Source of the DNA: Pholiota molesta
Taxonomy: Eukaryota; Basidiomycota; Agaricomycetes; Agaricales; Strophariaceae
Assembly (NCBI GenBank): GCA_014925825.1
Contig: JACGCK010000009.1
Coordinates: 372,001 to 436,000, forward strand
Reading direction: 5' to 3'
Length of the DNA stretch: 64,000 nucleotides
The notes under the pieces were generated by a model. That model was not told where the DNA came from, made no database searches, and saw only the letters and a program-made list of their open reading frames with translations. Positions 59,138 through 64,000 of the stretch are shown here, piece by piece. Numbering within the stretch: position 1 is the stretch's first letter; each line of letters begins with the position of its first letter. Position numbers and translations under genes: made by a program.

Positions 59138-60063
59138 ATGGAAACCCACATTCCCAGAGGTCCAAATACTGCCTATGCTGACCAAAATGGCTTTATACAA
59201 GGGTTCACTGAGCCGGAAGAAATCGAGGAGCACAACATCCAAAACGCGCTCGCAAACCACAGGACAGCCATGTTCGTTATCAATCACAAGAAACGAGCGG
59301 TTCCAGAGTGCGCATAAATCCACGAATTTGCGAACTTGACTGACCGTGATATCATCCCAGTTTTGAAACCATGAAAGCGCAGGCGAATGAACCCAATAAG
59401 TTGCTCATTACGAAAGAGAATCTGAAAACCTTGCACGAGAACCACACGGAAGACTTGGAGCGTCTCTACGCTTATCAACCACTGAGTACGAACAGGAAAT
59501 GCTCGATAGACGGTTCTCCAACGACGAAAGCTGGTCGTCAAATCCCGACGGTGATCCAGCTGCTAAACTCCAACTTCAGGTACGTACCTCGGAAACTACA
59601 TGAAAGCGACATTGTGCGTGCTGCACCCAACTACGGACGCTCCCAGAAATTGGGCAAAGCACATTTCAGACAGTCAACACTCATCCATCACCACAGAAAC
59701 TTCTATATACTGGTCCTTCAAAGATGCGGCCCTAGAAGCCCAATGGCAAGATGACTACGAAACGCTGCGATACACGTACGTTTCGCAACTCGCTTCCTTG
59801 GAGAAAGAGCGCCGGGACTTGGAACGCGAACAAGAATCGAAAAGAAACGGCGAGAAAAGATGTTCCCCCAAAGCATCGAAGATTTCAGGAGGAAAGGGAA
59901 AGATGTCCAGCTCCGAACCGCACGGTTCCTTGTCGGGACTGAGCGCGAAAAGGAAGCGATGCTGAAGGCTTTTGACTGGGCGTGGCGACAACGGCCCCTC
60001 TGCAGGAAATATTCAAGAATGATGTATGATGACTTTCTTGCTTGGCTTCTGCTTCATCGCTGA
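59138..60063 (+). CDS. Unrecognised protein with conserved-looking charged coiled region
   Basis: Begins METHIPRGPNTAYADQNGFI; continues HRTAMFVINHKKRAVPE, NLTDRDIIPVL, NEPNKLLITKENLKTL, LERLYAYQPLS, MLDRRFSNDESWS, then after an intron near 59,580-59,660 TETSIYWSFKDAALEAQWQ, YETLRYTYVSQLASLEKERR and RKGKDVQLRTARFLVGTERE followed by AFDWAWRQRP. The pattern of Trp/Tyr and charged residues looks like a real fungal protein, but I cannot name the family. Frame changes near 59,325, 59,859 (A run, KK before MFPQSI) and 60,001 are most easily explained by one-base-short runs. The 3' end is uncertain. Confidence 0.55.
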
Positions 60064-60357
60064 CTTTTTTCCATTAGGAGAGGTTTGCAGCCGAGATGCG
60101 CGCTATAAAATTGACGACTGATACCACTACCGACCCAAGACGAGCAAGGGTGTAGTGCTTTACCTACCCCAATCATCTGAGAGCAAGTTGATATTGATCA
60201 CAAATGTACGCGAACGGCAACATCAACAGTATGGTCGATTTCTCCTGAATTCGCTCGTTAGAATTGATCAAAATGCCAATTGATTTCACGTATTAGCTTG
60301 CTATTTTAGGCTATCTCAGAAACAACTATGGATACAGTTACGAGCAAAGTACTACAT
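60064..60357. other. Short convergent intergenic region
   Basis: Lies between the tail-to-tail ends of the 59-60 kb gene and pirin. No feature was seen. Confidence 0.5.
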
Positions 60358-61248
60358 CTAATCCAGATCGAACACGAGAATCTCTGCTGTCGAATCTCCT
60401 CATTCTCTACAACAAGCGAGTTGCCAGCCTTCCCAACGAAGATATACGCTCCATCACCCTCACGCAACGTCAGCTCTTCCCGCCCTTGGAACTAATTTTG
60501 ACCGTGGCTCCTTTAGCTGGGCCTTCGTTGTACCCACTCGTCTGCACGACGTGGATATACCCTTTCTTCCCCTCCAAAGGCCTCGCCAACGACTTTCCCG
60601 GCCCCAAAAGCGTCGCGTACAGCGTCAAAGGACTCTGCACAGGCGCAGGCCCTTCGCCTTCTCGGACTGGAAGCACGCCCTTCCGCGCCGACGGGCGCGA
60701 CGATGCGCGCCCACTTGTCCGCCTTCTCTGCATCGGAGAAATGGCGCGTGAAATATTTAGGAGGGAGGCGCGACGTTGATGGTAGGACCAGATCTGCAGG
60801 AAGTGGACCTGCTTCGCGCCGTGCGTTTTCTCGGAGTGGGAGATACCGGTGCCGGCGGAGGTGAGCTGGACGTCGCCGCGCTTCAAGATTCGGTGTTTCC
60901 CATCGAGTCTTGCTGTGACGAAGTGTGAGTACGATGAAAGGAGTCGAATGGCGGGACACGTACTGCTCCAGTTCTCCTGAGACGACGTACGAAAGATTCG
61001 AACTCGCGGTGCGAGTGCGTTCCAAATCCAGTTCGGGGCGCTACGCGATCTTCGTTGATAACACGAAGCGGCCCGAAGAGCTCATGTTGCTGTCTTGATA
61101 CCTGGAGAACGGTGAGTATCTACGCTTCAATTAGAGGTGGCACGACGTACATGGCAAATGAGAAGGTATGGAATGTCTTCAGCCATCCATGATCGGCATG
61201 ACCGCGCTCTTCGCTTCTGCGGGGGACGAATTTCATGTCCGTGGTCAT
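60358..61248 (-). CDS. Pirin family protein (cupin)
   Basis: Pirins are iron-binding bicupins; some oxidise quercetin, others are nuclear cofactors. Exon 1 (61,248-61,151) starts [20 protein letters not shown] and gives HTFSFAM, joined to YQDSNMSS. Family blocks follow: [121 protein letters not shown] and NSLVVENEE. The iron ligands are visible as the two His of THSHRE, a His in GISHSE and a downstream Glu/His region. The frame breaks at least five times, for example SS|FGPLRV, IWSY|PS, KGGK|ELTLREG and near the C-terminus; each is a run one base short, apart from one +1/-2 site near 60,680. Read as one intact gene with sequence errors. Confidence 0.88.
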
Positions 61249-61973
61249 GTTGCTGGCTGTGATTGGGTGGAAATTGCTTTGGTGATTGCTTGAGCCCGTA
61301 GTTTGCTTTAGCTAGTCGGAGTAGAGAAGACAGTTGTCTGAAACTGGTGAGGTACAAGACCGAGATAAAATGCGAGGCTTATATAGAGCGGGACGAGGCG
61401 ATGGGAAGCCAAGGTCGACAATGGGCGAACATGAGACATATTGAATTAGAAATGTGTTATATAGTAATTCGTAAGGCGTATGTCGGGTGTTCCTCGTCAT
61501 GAAGTCGAAAATTATAAAGCGGGTTCCCTTTTAAAGCTTTGGGATACACACGGATCCACGTGGACATTACGCACCTTAAACGATCGATATTCGCTTACTC
61601 GTTGGTGCTGAGCTCACCATCAATGACGTTGTGAAGGCCAGCTGAGGCCTGAGCTGGCCTGAGGTAACCCTGAGGGTGTGAAGCAAGTGTGAAGGGGTGT
61701 GAGCACTGGTACAACACCATAGATATCACCTTCTATCACTGAGCGGTATCAATATACTGCAGGGTCAGATACTTATAATTGGCGAATTTTGGGCTCCAAA
61801 TAGGCGCCTGTAAGGAAACCGGTATCTGCACCTAATATTGCACTTCTGCACTGAACGATCGTCATTGAATTCTATAAATAATTGAATCGTTACAATTACA
61901 AATGGTATGTTAGAAGACGAAGGATAAGGAATGGGTTCCGAAGCAGAGGAAGATGGTGTTGGTATCTAGATGA
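61249..61973. other. Intergenic, no recognisable gene
   Basis: Upstream of pirin and downstream of the membrane protein gene. Short open frames only. Confidence 0.5.
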
Positions 61974-63284
61974 TCATTCCGAATTTCTGGGCGCTTTCTC
62001 GATATCCACGAAAGATTTCGGATAGTTGTTCGCATCCTCCACCGTTTTGGACTCTGCAGCTGCGTCATATGTCTTGGTGAGATCGCTGGGGTGAGAGTTG
62101 TGCGATTGGACACTCAATATCGACGCGGTATGGTGTATCCGATGCCTTAGTCCTCGAAGTGTAGACCGCAACAGGTAGACGATTTTTGGCGGACATATTC
62201 GTCGTCGAAATTTCAGACTCCCTAAATAGACCAGCTTTGGTCCTCCTATAAACGCGACAGGCCATGATGTTGGTAAGGACAATGTTCGGAGTGGCGCACA
62301 TAGATCGCATAGGAATTGGAACGGAGGTGTCGAAGACCATCACCACAGTCACTAAGTTAGATATCAAAGTGATCCTACGATGTAAAGTCAGTATCATAAT
62401 AGAGAGATTTGAGGAGTAATACCCACAAATAATATCGTTGGCCATCTAGGAGTAGGCCTCTGCTGAATGCTGGCAGAGACTTGCCGAATAAGGCTACTTG
62501 CACTCCTCCTTTGAAACCCGCATCCATATGGGCGTTCTGGATCAAACGCCATGAGATGGCAATAAAAACGAGTGTGTCATGAACCAATGGGGCAATGATA
62601 GCTGCATATGCGGAGTTGGGTACGTCGGCGTCCACGCAATATTTCGTTGGTCCGATGGTACCGCCAAGGATGCCGACAGGGATTAATATTGTGCATGCAA
62701 GGAGCCCTAACCATAAGACAAAGAAGCATCCCACGATTATGTTGTTCTTGTTGTAGATAGCGCGCAAACGGAAGAAGAACAGCAATGCGCTACACCCGAG
62801 CGAGACGGGGTAGAATGAGTCGTTATGGTTTCAAAATGGACGCAATTTCCGGTCGGCGCGGCTAGTGAACGTATACCAGGTCAGTATTCAATGCTTGATA
62901 AATTTCCGCTTATATGGATGCTTACTCTCAAAGATATTTGAGGCTATTACATATCCCAATGACCCTAAGCTAATACAAAATGAGCATATCATTGACAATT
63001 AGGAACCCAAAAACATACCGAGAGCCGAAGTAAGCTGCTGTACTCAGAGTGATGCGACTCTTGAACAAAAGCCTGTAGTCGGCGGTTATATTGTCCAAGA
63101 CATCCCAGATTAAAACCTGATTAACGCAATGAGCTTGGAGGATCCGTTACGATCCGAACCACGAATTGCTTACACCTAGTGAGCCAGCGAGAACGTAGAC
63201 CGCAACCGAAGTTTGGTATGCGGTTTCTGGATCAAGAAACGCCAACGGTGTATCGGGGTTGACAATTGGAGTACTGTCCGCCAT
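61974..63284 (-). CDS. Multi-pass membrane protein, fungal DUF6533-like type
   Basis: Starts MADSTPIVNPDTPLAFLDPE, with a first hydrophobic helix (TSVAVYVLAGSLG). After an intron comes VLIWDVLDNITADYRLLFKS, a pattern seen in large Agaricomycete families of predicted seven-helix proteins. Then SALLFFFRLRAIYNKNN, the helices VGCFFVLWLGLLACTILIPV and AYAAIIAPLVHDTLVFIAIS, another helix around NLVTVVMVF, and a hydrophilic tail (SHNSHPSDLTKTYDAAAESK) ending EKAPRNSE. Several short introns are visible. Ligand and role are unknown for this family; membership is inferred from pattern. The frame changes once in the last exon. Confidence 0.62.
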
Positions 63285-64000
63285 AGTGATGTTGGGATAA
63301 GCCCATCCTGATGTGAGATAGCCCTCATTAAATACAGCACTGAGCGCTGAGCAGTAACCTTCGACGAATGCGGGTGTTATTTTTAGAATTGATCGCTCTG
63401 CATCGATCTGCATCAGCGCTTGATCAGGGCCGTTTGATCAAACGGACCTATCTACCGTTATCAGGGGTCAACCAGACATGCATCATGGAACATTCTTCAC
63501 ATAGCTATGTACTTACAGACGTTTTTGCTTCTCGTTGATCAAGATGGTTTTCAAGAAGATTTCTTGATGCACCTCGGGATTAATTTCGTGCAAAAGGTTT
63601 CGCAGGCCAAGCCCCGCTGATTCCAAGCAGATTCCTCGTATTCAAGCTTGAAGACGATCTCTGACGCAGATAACAGGAGCGCGGTATACCTAGTACCTCA
63701 ATTGTGGCATCAACATCAAGGGATTCGGAATCCGGATTGGAAACACTTGAATCCACGTGAAGATTCATAGGATATCACAGATTGTAGCCCAAGTACGAAA
63801 TGACAGGTGGTCATACGGAAGTAATGATATCGAAAGGTGAAATTGTTACACAAATTTGCGATAGAAGACAAAAATCTATGTTTCATTTGATGCTGCAACT
63901 CGTGGTAGATGATCGTCGGTCAGCTGCAAATTTGGTTATGATTGTAGGAAGGATTAACATGCAGCTTCCAGATCATCAAAACCTCAACGTTTGATTATCT
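63285..64000. other. Window edge, no confident gene
   Basis: A minus-strand frame at 63,768-63,580 (MNLHVDSSVSNPDSESLDVD) could belong to a neighbouring gene that continues outside the window. Nothing else was recognised. Confidence 0.35.

Noticed and set aside
1..64000. Prokaryotic or viral features (operons, CRISPR, phage genes)
   Set aside because: Intron-rich eukaryotic genes throughout; no repeat-spacer pattern or viral hallmark genes.

Overview
The window is nuclear DNA of a filamentous basidiomycete, most likely an Agaricomycete. The genes have many short spliceosomal introns of about 50-65 bases (GT...CTNAC...YAG). The recognisable families are fungal: an iron-type GATA regulator, a GH76 mannanase, an Mep/Amt ammonium transporter, a Pbi2-type proteinase inhibitor and a VPS9-domain Rab5 exchange factor. 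There is no operon structure, CRISPR array, rRNA or convincing tRNA.

Layout. 0.5-1.35 kb: ribosomal protein eL37 (+). 1.35-7.5 kb: no recognisable gene, but two exact ATCAGATAA sites lie upstream of the next gene. 7.5-11.0 kb: a two-finger GATA factor of the Urbs1/SreA/Fep1 iron-repressor family (+), followed by a long pyrimidine-rich stretch. 13.0-15.1 kb: secreted GH76 alpha-1,6-mannanase (+). 15.4-16.0 kb: Bud20/ZNF593-like ribosome-export zinc finger (-), divergent from APN2, an AP endonuclease (+, 16.3-18.5 kb). 19.4-23.3 kb: large SAM-dependent methyltransferase (-). 26.8-28.7 kb: ammonium transporter (+). 29.5-33.6 kb: Gly/Arg/Ser/Pro-rich protein ending in an NTF2-like domain (-).

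From 30.87 kb a unit of about 10 kb is tandemly duplicated: copy A 30,866-41,122, copy B 41,123-50,641, partial copy C 50,642-52,962. It begins inside the NTF2-like gene, so copies B and C carry truncated genes with a new tail. Each full unit also holds a divergent unrecognised gene and degenerate exon/intron-like modules. A 4.3-kb block of A and B is almost identical while its flanks are diverged.

After the repeats come a Pbi2-like I9 inhibitor (-, 54.0-54.5 kb), a VPS9-domain protein (-, 55.1-58.8 kb), an unrecognised conserved-looking gene (+, 59.1-60.1 kb), a pirin (-, 60.4-61.2 kb) and a multi-pass membrane protein (-, 62.0-63.3 kb).

Many genes are interrupted by single-base frame breaks, nearly all of them one base too few in a homopolymer. 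Lengthening the run by one base gives back family-consensus residues, or the sequence of a paralogous copy. The simplest reading is residual long-read assembly error, not pseudogenes. eL37, BUD20 and the ammonium transporter are free of such breaks. The genes do not form one pathway; the closest themes are nutrient response (iron regulator, ammonium uptake, secreted mannanase, proteinase inhibitor) and housekeeping (ribosome, DNA repair, endosomal traffic).
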